The notes under the pieces were generated by a model. It was given only the letters and a program-made list of their open reading frames with translations. It had not been told where the DNA came from and did not search any database. This document shows, in pieces, positions 48,344-58,706 of a stretch of DNA of 64,000 nucleotides; position 1 is the stretch's first letter; each line of letters starts with the position of its first letter. The position numbers were made by a program, and so were the translations under genes. Source of the DNA: Clostridium sp. CAG:440 (lineage in GTDB: Bacteria > Bacillota > Clostridia > TANB77 > CAG-508); assembly GCA_000437215.1 (NCBI GenBank), contig FR898652.1, positions 8,816 through 72,815 of the forward strand, given 5' to 3'.

Positions 48344-49183
48344 TTATTTAATTAGGTCTAGTATTCTTTCTAGGTCATCATTTGAACTATATTCAATAAC
48401 TATTTTTCCTCTTCTTTTTCCAGCATCTAACCTTACTTTTGTACCAAAAAATCCTTGGAATGTATTTTCTATGTCCTTATATAAAACATGATTTCTATCT
48501 TGCTCTTCTTTTGATACTTTTGTTTTTACTGCTTTTTCTAGTTGTCTTACTGTTGCCCCTCTTTCTATCATTTGTACTGCTGTTTTATATTGTCTTTCTG
48601 GATCTGTTATTGGAAGCAATGATTTACAGTGGCCTTCTGTAAGTTTTCCCTCTTTTGCAAATTCTAAAACTCTTGGATCTAAATTTAATATTCTAACAGA
48701 ATTTGCTATTGCACTTCTACTTTTTCCAAGTTTTTTTGCTACATCTTCTTGTCTTAACCCATATTCTTGCATTAAATTTTTTATTCCCACTGCTTTTTCA
48801 TAAGGATTTAAATCTTCTCTTTGTATATTTTCTATTAGTGCTATTTCTGTATTTTTTTTGTCATCGTCTTCTCTTATTATTGCAGGTATTTCTTCCATTC
48901 CAGCTAACTTAGAAGCTCTCCATCTTCTTTCTCCTGCAATTATTTGATAATAATCTTCTTTTTTGGTTACCACTATTGGTTGTATTAAACCATATTCTTT
49001 TATTGAATTTGCTAGTTCTTCTAATGCTTCTTGATCAAATTTTTTTCTTGGTTGATTTCTATTTGGCTCTACTTCATTTATTTTTAAATTTTTTAATACA
49101 TCATTTTCTGCCATTTGTTCTTCTTGTGGCACTGCTCCAAATAATGCATCTAATCCTTTTCCTAAACCTGTCATTTTTGCCAT
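48344..49183 (-). CDS. parB: Chromosome-partitioning protein ParB (Spo0J)
   Basis: 279 residues. GLGKGLDALFG N-terminus, CTPase motif AGERRWRASKLA, NIQREDLNPYEKA, the helix-turn-helix EDVAKKLGKSRSAIANS and the ParB C-terminal dimer domain. It binds parS sites near the origin. 22 bases after parA. Confidence 0.97.
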   Translation of the reverse strand: MAKMTGLGKGLDALFGAVPQEEQMAENDVLKNLKINEVEPNRNQPRKKFDQEALEELANSIKEYGLIQPIVVTKKEDYYQIIAGERRWRASKLAGMEEIPAIIREDDDKKNTEIALIENIQREDLNPYEKAVGIKNLMQEYGLRQEDVAKKLGKSRSAIANSVRILNLDPRVLEFAKEGKLTEGHCKSLLPITDPERQYKTAVQMIERGATVRQLEKAVKTKVSKEEQDRNHVLYKDIENTFQGFFGTKVRLDAGKRRGKIVIEYSSNDDLERILDLIK

Positions 49184-49205
49184 TTTTATTTCCCCCTTAT
49201 ATTAT

Positions 49206-49994
49206 TTATCTCATATGTTTAGCTTTATTTAAATCTTCTTCTTTTTGCATAAATTCTTTTGCAAATTTAATATAACTTTTTGCTCCTTTAGATTTTGGAT
49301 CATAAATTGTTATTGGCATTCCATAGCTTGGAGCTTCACTTAGTCTTACATTTCTTGGTATTACAGTCTTATATACTTTGTCACCAAAATATTTTTTAAC
49401 TTCTTTTACAACTTGATTTGATAAATTAGTTCTAATATCATACATTGTAAGTAGTGCGCCTTCAATTTCTATTGTTTTATTTAGGTGTTTTTTTACTAAG
49501 TTTATAGTATTAAGAAGTTGTCCTAATCCTTCAAGCGCAAAATATTCGCATTGAACAGGAATAAGTACACTATCTGATGCTGTAAATGCATTTAAGGTAA
49601 TTAATCCTAATGATGGAGGACAATCTATAAAAATGTAGTCAAAATATTCTTTTGCTGTTTCTATTTTTTCTTTTAATCTTTGTTCTCTTGACATCATTGA
49701 TACAAGTTCTACTTCTGCTCCAGCCAAACTTATGTTTGATGGACATGCCATTAAATTTTTTACAGCTGTTGTTTTACAAGCTTCTTCTATTGTTGCATCA
49801 TTTACTAATACATCATATGTTGATAATTCTACTTCTTTATCAACTCCAAGTCCACTTGTTGCATTTCCTTGTGGATCTGCATCTATTAATAATACTTTTT
49901 TACCTTTTTTTGCTATTATTGTACTTAAATTAACTGTTGTTGTTGTCTTTCCTACTCCACCTTTTTGGTTTGCTACAGATATTATTTTACACAT
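49206..49994 (-). CDS. parA: Chromosome-partitioning ATPase ParA (Soj)
   Basis: 262 residues from the ATG at 49994, which follows a GGGGGC site; the longer frame to 50084 lacks one. N-terminal deviant Walker A (KGGVGKTTTTVNLS), LLIDADPQGNATSG and FIDCPPSLGLITLNA. Partition/replication control ATPase, cotranscribed with parB. Confidence 0.97.
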   Translation of the reverse strand: MCKIISVANQKGGVGKTTTTVNLSTIIAKKGKKVLLIDADPQGNATSGLGVDKEVELSTYDVLVNDATIEEACKTTAVKNLMACPSNISLAGAEVELVSMMSREQRLKEKIETAKEYFDYIFIDCPPSLGLITLNAFTASDSVLIPVQCEYFALEGLGQLLNTINLVKKHLNKTIEIEGALLTMYDIRTNLSNQVVKEVKKYFGDKVYKTVIPRNVRLSEAPSYGMPITIYDPKSKGAKSYIKFAKEFMQKEEDLNKAKHMR

Positions 49995-50164
49995 TTTTTT
50001 GCCCCCTATATTAGTAAATTTTTTCTTTTCTTTAATATACTTATGATATAAAAATATATTAAAAAAGTCAATGAATTTTAGCAAAATTTTAATAAAAAAA
50101 TATCCATTTTTTTGTTATATTTTTTTAGTTTAACATAGCTTTTAGGCTATTTAATGGATATTTT

Positions 50165-50887
50165 TTATTTTAATGGGTCTTTTGCTGGCGTTCCAGCTTT
50201 TCTTGGATATTTACTTTGTATATTTTTTTCTTTTGTAATTTCTATTACACACCTTTCTATATCTGAATGAGGAAGCTCAAATTCATATATATTTTGTATT
50301 TTTCCTCCTAATAATTTTATTGCGTTTTTAGCACCACTTATTTCTTCTGTTGCTCCTGGACCTTTCATGCATATTGCCCTACCATTTACTTTTACTAATG
50401 GCAATAAATATTCTGATAAAGTTGCTAAATTTGCAACTGCTCTTGATGTAGCTATATCAAACTTTTCACGGTATTTTTTATTTTGGCCAAATTCTTCTGC
50501 TCTTGCATGAATTGTTTGTATATTTTTTAAATCTAATTTTTCTATTACTTCATCTAAAAACTTAATTCTTTTGTTTAAAGAATCAACAAGAATTACTGTT
50601 ATATCATCTCTTAAAATTTTTAATGGAATTCCAGGAAATCCTGCCCCTGTTCCTATATCACATATATAACTTCCACTTTTTATGTACTTACTTATTGTTA
50701 TTGAATCAATAAAATGCTTAAGTATTATTTCTTCTGGTTTAGTTATTGCTGTTAAATTTATTTTTTCGTTCCATTCAATTAATAAATTCATATATAAATA
50801 TAATTGTTCTTTTTGTTTTTCGTTAAACTTTAAACTAGTTTCATTTAAATATTTATCCAATAAATTATTAAATTCTTCTTTTTCCAT
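50165..50887 (-). CDS. rsmG: 16S rRNA 7-methylguanosine methyltransferase
   Basis: 240 residues. CDIGTGAGFPGIPLKIL (SAM site), LVDSLNKRIKFL and ATSRAVANLATLSEYLLPL are the RsmG/GidB hallmarks. Methylates G527 of 16S rRNA. 4 bases after mnmG. Confidence 0.97.
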   Translation of the reverse strand: MEKEEFNNLLDKYLNETSLKFNEKQKEQLYLYMNLLIEWNEKINLTAITKPEEIILKHFIDSITISKYIKSGSYICDIGTGAGFPGIPLKILRDDITVILVDSLNKRIKFLDEVIEKLDLKNIQTIHARAEEFGQNKKYREKFDIATSRAVANLATLSEYLLPLVKVNGRAICMKGPGATEEISGAKNAIKLLGGKIQNIYEFELPHSDIERCVIEITKEKNIQSKYPRKAGTPAKDPLK

Positions 50888-50891
50888 ATTT

Positions 50892-52775
50892 TTATCCTTC
50901 TTTTTTATTTTTATTCATTTGGTCATATATTAAAAGCACTGATATATCTGCTGGTGAAACCCCTGATATTCTTGATGCTTGTCCTATTGATGTTGGCTTA
51001 AACTTATTCAATTTTTGTCTAGCCTCTAAACTTATTCCATTAATTTTTTCATAATCTATATCTTCTGATAATTTCTTACTTTCTAATTTTTTAAATTTTT
51101 CTACTTGTTCTTCTTGAAGTTTAATATAACCTTCATATTTAATTTGAATTTCTACCTCTTCTTTTTCTTGTATTGAAAGATTTGGTCTATTTTCGTCTAT
51201 TACCTCTAAATCATCATATGTTAATTCTGTTCTTTTTAGTAATTCTGCCATCTTAGTTCCAGTTGTAAGTATTGATGTCCCTTTACTTTCCAATAGTTCA
51301 TTAACTTTATCTGTTGGTTTAACTATTGTTTGTTTTAATCTTTTTACTTCATTTTCTATATTTTGTCTCTTTTTTTCAAATCTTTCGAATCTTTCATCTG
51401 ATATTAATCCAACCTCATGTCCTATTGGTGTAAGTCTTAAATCTGCATTATCTTGTCTTAATAATAATCTATATTCTGCTCTTGATGTCATCATTCTATA
51501 TGGTTCATTTGTTCCCTTAGTAACAATATCGTCTATCAATACTCCTATATAGCCTTGAGTTCTGTCTAATATTATTGGTTCTTTCCCTTGAATTTTTCTT
51601 GTTGCATTTATTCCAGCAATTAAACCTTGGCACGCAGCTTCTTCATACCCTGATGTTCCATTTATTTGACCTGCCATAAATAGTCCATCTATTTTTTTGT
51701 ATTCTAATGATAGTTTTAATTCTGATGGATCTATGCAATCATATTCTATTGCATATGCTGGTCTTGTGAATTCAGCATGTTCAAGTCCAGGAATTGTTCT
51801 ATAAAATGCTATTTGTACATCTTCTGGAAGTGATGAACTCATACCTTGAATATACATTTCTTCTGTATCTTCACCTACAGGTTCAACAAATGCCTGATGT
51901 CTTGGTTTATCACTAAATCTTACTACTTTATCTTCTATGGATGGGCAATATCTTGGTCCTGTTCCTTCTATTTTTCCAGCATATAATGGTGATCTATGTA
52001 AATTTTCTCTTATTATTTTATGTGTTTGCTCTGTAGTATAAGTAAGATAACAATCTACCTGTTTAAAATCTTTTATTTCATCTTCAAATGAAAATGGAAC
52101 TATATTGCTATCTCCTTTTTGAACCTCCATTTTACTAAAATCTATACTTTTTCTATTAATTCTTGCAGGTGTACCTGTTTTAAATCTTATTAAATTAATT
52201 CCTAATTTTTTTAAACTATCTGACAATTTATTTGCTGCAGCAACACCATCTGGCCCGCTTTCTTCACTAAATTCTCCTATAAATATTTTTCCTTTTAAAT
52301 ATGTACCTGTTGCAAGTATTAGAGCCTTTACATTATATATTGCCCCTACATTTGTTTCTATTGATTTTACTTTTCCATCTTCTACCTTAATATCAACAAT
52401 TTCTGCTTGTTTTACTTCTAAATTTTCCTGTTTTTCTAATGTGTGCTTCATTCTTGCTTGATATTTTTTTCTATCTGCTTGTGCTCTTAAGGAATGAACA
52501 GCTGGGCCCTTTGATGTGTTTAACATTTTAATTTGCATCATTGTTTGGTCTATATTTTTTCCCATTTCTCCACCTAAAGCATCTATTTCTCTTACTAAAT
52601 GACCTTTAGAACTTCCACCTATATGTGGATTACATGGCATATTTGCTATATTTTCTAAGCTTATAGAAAATATTAATGTTTTCATTCCCATTCTTGCACA
52701 TGCAAGTGCTGCCTCACAGCCAGCATGTCCAGCTCCAACTACTGCAACATCATAATCTCCTGCATAATAACTCAT
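50892..52775 (-). CDS. mnmG: tRNA uridine-34 carboxymethylaminomethyl enzyme MnmG
   Basis: 627 residues. FAD site [21 protein letters not shown], signatures [11 protein letters not shown] and [17 protein letters not shown]. Works with MnmE on tRNA wobble uridines. Start at 52775 with AAAGGAGATAA. Confidence 0.97.
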   Translation of the reverse strand: MSYYAGDYDVAVVGAGHAGCEAALACARMGMKTLIFSISLENIANMPCNPHIGGSSKGHLVREIDALGGEMGKNIDQTMMQIKMLNTSKGPAVHSLRAQADRKKYQARMKHTLEKQENLEVKQAEIVDIKVEDGKVKSIETNVGAIYNVKALILATGTYLKGKIFIGEFSEESGPDGVAAANKLSDSLKKLGINLIRFKTGTPARINRKSIDFSKMEVQKGDSNIVPFSFEDEIKDFKQVDCYLTYTTEQTHKIIRENLHRSPLYAGKIEGTGPRYCPSIEDKVVRFSDKPRHQAFVEPVGEDTEEMYIQGMSSSLPEDVQIAFYRTIPGLEHAEFTRPAYAIEYDCIDPSELKLSLEYKKIDGLFMAGQINGTSGYEEAACQGLIAGINATRKIQGKEPIILDRTQGYIGVLIDDIVTKGTNEPYRMMTSRAEYRLLLRQDNADLRLTPIGHEVGLISDERFERFEKKRQNIENEVKRLKQTIVKPTDKVNELLESKGTSILTTGTKMAELLKRTELTYDDLEVIDENRPNLSIQEKEEVEIQIKYEGYIKLQEEQVEKFKKLESKKLSEDIDYEKINGISLEARQKLNKFKPTSIGQASRISGVSPADISVLLIYDQMNKNKKEG

Positions 52776-53162
52776 TTTTATTATCTCCTTTTACTATGAT
52801 TTATATTTTATCTAATTTATCATTCTTAGTATTTAAATTTTTTATATTATTTTATTTTTTATATAATGTTCTATATTTTATGTTTTCGTTTTGTCGAATA
52901 ATGTCGTTGATTTTAAAAGTACTAATAATTGTTTTTTTATTTTTCCATGTGAAACAGAAAATTTTGTTCTGTTTTTCTATGGTTAAATATTTACTAATAT
53001 GTTTTACCGGCACAATCGTGTTTACATAAATGCGTTTTTATACTATTATTTGTTTTATTTGCCTTTATTTTCGTCATATATGATTTTAGCTGTTTATTTG
53101 TAAAATTATACTAATCTTTTATAAAAACGCCTTATTTTAGATTTTCGTTTGTCATTTTACTA
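52776..53162. promoter_or_regulatory. mnmG-mnmE intergenic region with tandem Spo0A-like boxes and a ParB-site candidate
   Basis: No gene seen. TGTCGAA (52892-52898) and TGTCGTT (52902-52908) are 10 bases apart. TTTTCCATGTGAAACA (52941-52956) matches the parS palindrome at 13 of 16 bases. A hairpin AAACAGAA/TTCTGTTT follows (52952-52974). The rest is AT-rich. Confidence 0.45.
52941..52956. promoter_or_regulatory. parS: Candidate ParB binding site (parS)
   Basis: TTTTCCATGTGAAACA compared with the consensus TGTTTCACGTGAAACA; the right half is nearly perfect. It lies about 3 kb from parA, within the origin-proximal region, where ParB sites are expected. Confidence 0.5.
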
Positions 53163-54534
53163 TTATTTTCCTAAACAAAATCTTGAAAAAATTTCATTAA
53201 TTATATTTTCTGTTACTTCTTCTCCTGTAATTTCTCCTAAGCTTTCTAAAATATCTTTTATAAAAATTGCAACAATGTCTGAAGGCATATTTTCATTTAA
53301 AGATTGTTTTGCTTTTTCTACATTTTCCATTGCCTTATGTATTAAATTTTTATGTCTTAAATTAGTAATTACAATTTCATTATCTAAATTTATCTCATTT
53401 AAGTTAAACATTTTTGTAATTTTATTATAAATCTCCTCTATTCCTATATTATTTAATGCAGATATTTTAACTATATTGTTAGTAATACTTTTTAAGTATT
53501 CATTATTTTCATCTATTTTACATGGTAAATCTATTTTATTTAGAACAATTATTATTTTTTTATCTTTTATTATGTCCAAAATTTCCATGTCTTCCTTGCT
53601 TAAATCCTTTGTTGCATCAAATATTGCAATAATTAAATCTGCATCTTGTGCAATTTTTTTAGATTTCTTTACACCTATTTGTTCAACTTCATTAGTCGTA
53701 TTTCTTATTCCTGCAGTATCAATTAAATTTAATGGAATACCATTTATATTTACAAATTCTTCTATTGTATCTCTTGTAGTTCCTTCAATATTAGTTACTA
53801 TAGCTCTGTCTTCATCTAATATGGCATTTAAAAGTGATGATTTTCCTGCATTTGGTTTTCCTATTATTGCTGTTTTTATTCCCTCTTTTATTAATTTTCC
53901 ATTATCAAAGCTATTTTCTAATTTTAGTAATTCTTTTTCCACATTATTTAGCATGTTTAATATCTCATTTTCTGTTGCATCTGGTGTATCATACTCTGGA
54001 TAATCTATTGAAACCTCTACATTTACCATAACATCTAAAATTTGCTGTTTTATTTGTTTAATTTTTTTAGACAAATTTCCTTCAAGTTGGTTTATGCTTG
54101 TTTTTACCTCTTTTTCAGATTTGGCATTTATTATATCAATAACCGACTCAGCTTGGCTTAAATCAATTCTTCCATTTAAAAATGCTCTTTTAGTAAATTC
54201 ACCAGGCTCTGCAATTCTAGCTCCATTTTTTAAACACAAATCTAATATTTTTCTAACAATTACAATTCCTCCATGAGTATTTATTTCACACATATTTTCA
54301 GTTGTATAGCTCTTAGGAGCCTTAAAATATGATACTAAAACTTCATCAACTATTTTTTTATTTTCTACTATATGTCCATACTTTATAGAATAGCCTTTTA
54401 TATTTTCTATTTCCTCGTTTTTTTTAGGTAAAAATATTTTGTTTAAAATATCAAAACAATTTTCACCACTCATTCTAATTATTCCAATTCCACCAATCCC
54501 GAGGAGCCGTAGATATTGAAGCAATTGTGTCCAT
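53163..54534 (-). CDS. mnmE: tRNA modification GTPase MnmE, read through a CGG +1 frameshift at codon 12
   Basis: About 456 residues. The start is ATG at 54534 after GGAGGAAAAATAA. The first 11 residues, MDTIASISTAP, are in one frame; skipping the C of CGG (54499-54501) gives GIGGIGIIRMSGE and the rest of the protein, matching the conserved MnmE opening P-G-x-G-G-I-G-I. The remaining domains are complete: G1 IIGKPNAGKSSLL, GTTRDT, NKID and the terminal FCLGK. Without the shift translation from this start would run out of frame near the N-terminus. Partner of MnmG. Confidence 0.93.
54499..54501 (-). other. CGG +1 frameshift site in mnmE
   Basis: In-frame codon 12. Zero frame: CCT CGG GAT TGG TGG. 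Shifted frame: CCT (C) GGG ATT GGT GGA. Confidence 0.92.
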
Positions 54535-54629
54535 TTATTTTTCCTCCTTTTTTACAATAAAAAAAGGACAAAAATCGAAACTATTTTTAATAGTAAATCC
54601 GACCTTTGACCTCCGATTTATTTATTTAA

Positions 54630-55334
54630 TTATTTTTTTAAAGATATAACAATTCTTCTTCTTGGTTCTTCTCCAATGCTTTTTGTTTCTACTTTATCGT
54701 TGTCTTGCAATTTGCTATGTATTATCTTTCTTTCATATGGTTGCATTGGTTCTAACGTTACAGATTTTCTAGTTTTTATAACTGTTTTTGCAACTTTTTC
54801 AGCTAGATCTTCTAATGTTTTTTCTCTTTTTTCTTTATATCCTTCTATATCTAATATAACTCTAACTCTATTTTCTATATTTTTTCCTGCAACTGCAGTT
54901 AAGATATTTTGGAATGCGTATAAAGTTTCTCCTCTATATCCTATTAAAAATCCAAGATTTCCTTCTGTTATATTAACATTTAAGCCTGTTTTTGTTTTTT
55001 CTATTTCGTATTTTGCTCCATTTAGCAAAGTACAAGATATTTCTTCTAAAAATTTTTGCACATTTTGTTTTGCTTTTTCTTGTTCTTCTTCTGATAACTC
55101 AATTATTGGTTTTTCTACTTTTTTTGTTTCTGTTTTTTTTGATTTTTCTTCATGTTCTTTTATTGTTAATTCTACTTTTACAACTCTTGGTGCTAATATA
55201 CTAAAAAAGCTTCTTTTTTCTTCATTTTCTAATACTTTTATATCAACCATATTTTTTGTAACTTTTAATTGCTTTAATCCATTTTCTATGGCCTCATTTG
55301 TTGTCTTTCCTTCGGCAATAATACTTTTTTCCAT
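54630..55334 (-). CDS. jag: SpoIIIJ-associated RNA-binding protein Jag/KhpB
   Basis: 234 residues. N-terminal Jag_N domain (SIIAEGKTTNEAIENGLKQL), Lys/Glu linker, KH domain (GFLIGYRGETLYAFQNILT) and R3H domain (VTLEPMQPYERKIIHSKLQ). Cell-wall and division-related RNA-binding protein cotranscribed with yidC (4-base gap). Confidence 0.96.
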   Translation of the reverse strand: MEKSIIAEGKTTNEAIENGLKQLKVTKNMVDIKVLENEEKRSFFSILAPRVVKVELTIKEHEEKSKKTETKKVEKPIIELSEEEQEKAKQNVQKFLEEISCTLLNGAKYEIEKTKTGLNVNITEGNLGFLIGYRGETLYAFQNILTAVAGKNIENRVRVILDIEGYKEKREKTLEDLAEKVAKTVIKTRKSVTLEPMQPYERKIIHSKLQDNDKVETKSIGEEPRRRIVISLKK

Positions 55335-55338
55335 TTTA

Positions 55339-56193
55339 TTATTCCTCCTTAAGAATTCTATCTAATACAAGTCTTTCTATTATCATTAAAATATTATTTA
55401 TAAGCCAATATAGTGCAAGTCCTAATGGTGCTATAAATGCTATTGATATAGACATTATTGGCATCATCCATGACATCATTTTGTTTGTTTGCATTGCTAC
55501 ATCTACTTCATTTGAATCGTCTGCTTTTGGCTTTCCGTCTGCATCTAGTTCTATAACATCTTTTTTCTTCTTTGCTTTAGCTTGCATTGATGTTGTTAAT
55601 CTCATAGAAATAAATGTTGATATTATATAAAGTCCTGGTATTATATAAACTCTATAATCACTCATACTTTGTTGTGGTATTTCGCTTAAGTCTAAACCTA
55701 AAAATTCCATGTTTAATCTAACTTCTTCATTTTCAGGTCCTTTTTCTCTTATTATATCAATTTCTGGATATACATTATTTACATTTTTGCCTTCATCTTG
55801 CATTTGTTTTACATAGTTGTTTAAATTTTCTGTTGGAATTTTTCTCATATATGTTAATGGGCTTTTTACTAAATAGAATATTGATAATAAAAGAATTAAT
55901 TGTATTATTGAACTTAAACATCCACTCATTGGGCTCATATTTTCTGATTTATATAGGCTCATTATTTCTTGATTCATTTTTTCTGGATCATTTTTGTATT
56001 TGAATTGTATTGATTTCATTTGTTCTTGAAGTTTTGCGCTTTTTTTCATTGTTCTTTGTTGTTTTATTGATATTGGTAATAATATTATCTTAATTAATAT
56101 TGTGAATAATATTATCGCTAAACCATAATTGTTTAAAAGGTTATATAATAGGTTTAAAACATAACCAAATGTGTTTGCAAAAAAATCAAACAT
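55339..56193 (-). CDS. yidC: Membrane insertase YidC/SpoIIIJ
   Basis: 284 residues, five helices. YGLAIILFTILIKIILLPISIKQQ and the core motifs MSLYKSENMSPMSGCLSSIIQLIL and IAFIAPLGLALYWLINNIL. Inserts membrane proteins; Gram-positive short form without a periplasmic domain. Confidence 0.96.
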   Translation of the reverse strand: MFDFFANTFGYVLNLLYNLLNNYGLAIILFTILIKIILLPISIKQQRTMKKSAKLQEQMKSIQFKYKNDPEKMNQEIMSLYKSENMSPMSGCLSSIIQLILLLSIFYLVKSPLTYMRKIPTENLNNYVKQMQDEGKNVNNVYPEIDIIREKGPENEEVRLNMEFLGLDLSEIPQQSMSDYRVYIIPGLYIISTFISMRLTTSMQAKAKKKKDVIELDADGKPKADDSNEVDVAMQTNKMMSWMMPIMSISIAFIAPLGLALYWLINNILMIIERLVLDRILKEE

Positions 56194-56214
56194 ATTTATA
56201 TGCCTCCTAATTTA

Positions 56215-56434
56215 TTACTTTAGTGGATCATATCCTCCTTTTGAAAAAGGATTACATCTTAGTATTCTCCATATTCCGAAATGCTGTACCTTTTAGTGCT
56301 CCATACTTTTCAATTGCTTGCTTTGTATATTCTGAGCATGTTGGGTAATATTTGCATGTTATATTTTTGCTCTCTAACCATACGGAAATATGCTTTTTAT
56401 ACCAATTTATGATACTAATAAGTATTTTTTTCAT
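56215..56434 (-). CDS. yidD: YidD membrane protein insertion factor, completed by a CGG +1 frameshift
   Basis: About 72 residues. The first frame has ISIINWYKKHIS and the hallmark CKYYPTCSEYTKQAIEKYG, but runs out of frame at CGG. Skipping its C (56276-56278) gives GIWRILRCNPFSKGGYDPLK, the conserved YidD end (RILRCNPF-x-x-GGYDP), stopping at 56215-56217. The ATG overlaps the rnpA stop (ATGA). The Cys pairs that define the family are thus only complete in the shifted product. Confidence 0.94.
56276..56278 (-). other. CGG +1 frameshift site in yidD
   Basis: In-frame codon 53. Zero frame: TTT CGG AAT ATG GAG. Shifted frame: TTT (C) GGA ATA TGG AGA. Confidence 0.92.
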
Positions 56435-56787
56435 ATATTTTCCTTATTTGAATTTAATTTTGCTTTTACAATAATATTATCCATATCTTGTTTTATCTCT
56501 TGGTAATTAGCATTTTTTATGTCCATTTTTTTCTTCCATAAAATAACTATGCTATAACCTGTACTTATTGTTTCTTCTATATTTTTATAATTTTCTCTTA
56601 TCAATCTTTTAACATGATTTCTTTTTACAGCTTTTCCTGATTTTACACTTATTGCTAGTCCTAGAAAATTATATTTTGAATTGTTTTTTATTATAAAAGC
56701 TTCAATGTTTTTCCCTGAATAATACTTTCCCTTTGTTAAAACTTTTTTAAATTCATAATTTTTTTTTAAAATTTTTGTTTTTTTCAT
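56431..56787 (-). CDS. rnpA: Ribonuclease P protein component
   Basis: 118 residues. ISVKSGKAVKRNHVKRLIRENYK is the RNase P protein signature (conserved R/K-rich helix). Between rpmH and yidD as usual. Confidence 0.95.
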   Translation of the reverse strand: MKKTKILKKNYEFKKVLTKGKYYSGKNIEAFIIKNNSKYNFLGLAISVKSGKAVKRNHVKRLIRENYKNIEETISTGYSIVILWKKKMDIKNANYQEIKQDMDNIIVKAKLNSNKENI

Positions 56788-56836
56788 TTTTTCACCTCTA
56801 ATGTTTTAAGTCAAAAATTAAAATGAAAAAATTCTT

Positions 56837-56859
56837 AAAAGGCTTGTTTTAAGCCTTTT
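56837..56859 (-). terminator. Attenuating hairpin between rpmH and rnpA
   Basis: AAAAGGCTT (56837-56845) and AAGCCTTTT (56851-56859), followed on the minus strand by AAGAATTTTTT. Likely a partial terminator, giving more rpmH than rnpA transcript. Confidence 0.6.
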
Positions 56860-56866
56860 AAATTTC

Positions 56867-57001
56867 TTAAGCGCTTAATTTGCTTCTACCTTTTGCTCTT
56901 CTTGCTTTTAAAACTTTTCTTCCTGCTCTAGTTTTCATTCTTTTCATAAATCCATGTTCTTTCTTTTCTTGTCTATTTTTTGGTTGAAATGTTCTTTTCA
57001 T
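56867..57001 (-). CDS. rpmH: Ribosomal protein bL34
   Basis: 44 residues, too short for most ORF filters. Translation begins [19 protein letters not shown] and ends KGRSKLSA, matching the classical L34. AGGAGGTG lies upstream. First gene of the rpmH-rnpA-yidD-yidC-jag-mnmE group and divergent from dnaA. Confidence 0.97.
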   Translation of the reverse strand: MKRTFQPKNRQEKKEHGFMKRMKTRAGRKVLKARRAKGRSKLSA

Positions 57002-57353
57002 ATATAGCACCTCCTACTGATTTTTTCTATATTTTTAATTTTTTACTTTAAAATAACAAGTATATCGATTATACATTAGTTTCATATAAAATGTCAAGTA
57101 AATTTAATCTTTTTTTTATTTTTCCTTAAGGAAACTGAACTTTTAAGGATTTTTTTAAAATTTTTTTCATTTTTCTATTGCTTTTTGTAGAAATTTGATA
57201 TATAAATTGTGGAGCAGTTGTGAATAACTTTGTGCGTAGCTTTTTTATTTGGGAATTTAAAGTTTCCGTAGTTAAAGAAGCTTATTCGTTTTTTACGTTT
57301 CACACAAAATTGGAATGCATTTTTGCAAGTTCACATTTGAAAGGATGAAAGAA
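57002..57353. promoter_or_regulatory. oriC: Origin-proximal region upstream of dnaA
   Basis: No gene in about 350 bases. Contains TGTGAATAA (57219-57227), the complement of a DnaA box TTATNCACA, plus TTGTGGA and long A/T stretches. Probably half of a bipartite oriC with the dnaA-dnaN gap. Confidence 0.6.
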
Positions 57354-58706
57354 ATGAAAATAGATAAAGATGAACTTTTAACAAAAGCAAAAGAATTATT
57401 AAAAGATGAGGTTACACCAATATCTTTTAATACATGGTTTAAATCTTTAGATATACAATCTATTAGCAATGATCACATTGTTTTTACGGCTGTATCTGAA
57501 TTTCAAAAAGATATGTTAGAAAACAAATATAACAGTTTATTAATAAACACTTTAAGCTATATTACAAATAAAAACTGGACTTTTTCTGTTGTAGATTTAT
57601 CTAGTAAAGACGAAGATCCAGTTGAAATTATTTCAGAAAAAAAATCAAATGTATCAGAGACAGAACTTGAATCTAACCGTTCAAGTTTAAACCCTAAATA
57701 TACATTTGAAACTTTTGTCGTTGGAAATAATAATAGATTTGCCCAAGCAGCATCTCTTGCAGTTGGTAATGACCCTGGAAATGCTTATAATCCATTGTTT
57801 TTATATGGAGGGGTTGGTCTTGGAAAAACCCATTTAATGCACGCAATTGGTAATAGAATATTAGAAGATAACATTAACACTAATGTTTTATATGTTACTT
57901 CTGAAAAATTTACTAACCAACTTATTAATGCAATAAAAGATAATAAAAATGAAATATTTAGAAACAAATACAGAAATGTAGATGTTTTATTAGTAGATGA
58001 TGTTCAATTTATAGCAGGTAAGGAAAGAATTCAAGAAGAATTTTTCCACACTTTTAATACTTTATATGAAGATAGAAAACAAATAATTTTATCAAGTGAT
58101 AAACCACCAAGAGATATTCCATTTTTGGAAGATAGATTAAAATCTAGATTTGAATGGGGGCTTTTAGCAGACATTTCATGTCCAGATTATGAAACTCGTT
58201 TAGCTATATTAAGAAAAAAAGCTCAAGATGAAAATATATTAATTGATGATTTTATATTATCTAATATTGCTACAAAAATAGATTCAAATATTAGAGAATT
58301 AGAAGGTGTATTTAATAAAATTGTTGCTAGAGCTTCATTAATACATTCACCAATTAGTATCGAATTTGCTGAAAACATTATTAATGAATTTAAAGCTGAG
58401 AGTGAAAAGGTAATTTCTTGTGATTTTATAAAAGAAACAGTTGCTAAATACTTTAGTATAGATCCAAATGATCTATCTGGTAATAAAAGATCTGCTGAAA
58501 TTGCTTTTCCAAGACAAATTGCAATGTATTTATGCAGAGAAGTAGCAAATATGTCATTTCCAAAGATTGGAGCTGATTTTGGTAACAGAGATCATTCAAC
58601 AGTAATGCATGCTTATAAAAAAATTCAAAAAGAAGTTAAAGAAAAAAATAATACAAAATTAATTGTGGAAAGTGTTAAAAATATCATTACGGACACAAAA
58701 CAATAA
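57354..58706 (+). CDS. dnaA: Replication initiator DnaA
   Basis: 450 residues. Domain I; AAA+ with LYGGVGLGKTHLMHAIGN and VDVLLVDDVQFIAGKE; DNA-binding HTH with the signature GADFGNRDHSTVMHAYKKI. The start at 57354 is chosen because AAAGGA lies 8 bases upstream; two ATG/TTG codons upstream in frame give extra residues not typical of the family. Confidence 0.98.
   Translation: MKIDKDELLTKAKELLKDEVTPISFNTWFKSLDIQSISNDHIVFTAVSEFQKDMLENKYNSLLINTLSYITNKNWTFSVVDLSSKDEDPVEIISEKKSNVSETELESNRSSLNPKYTFETFVVGNNNRFAQAASLAVGNDPGNAYNPLFLYGGVGLGKTHLMHAIGNRILEDNINTNVLYVTSEKFTNQLINAIKDNKNEIFRNKYRNVDVLLVDDVQFIAGKERIQEEFFHTFNTLYEDRKQIILSSDKPPRDIPFLEDRLKSRFEWGLLADISCPDYETRLAILRKKAQDENILIDDFILSNIATKIDSNIRELEGVFNKIVARASLIHSPISIEFAENIINEFKAESEKVISCDFIKETVAKYFSIDPNDLSGNKRSAEIAFPRQIAMYLCREVANMSFPKIGADFGNRDHSTVMHAYKKIQKEVKEKNNTKLIVESVKNIITDTKQ

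Noticed and set aside
57285..57305. parS-like string ACGTTTCACAC before dnaA
   Set aside because: Only a half site; the palindrome is not completed.
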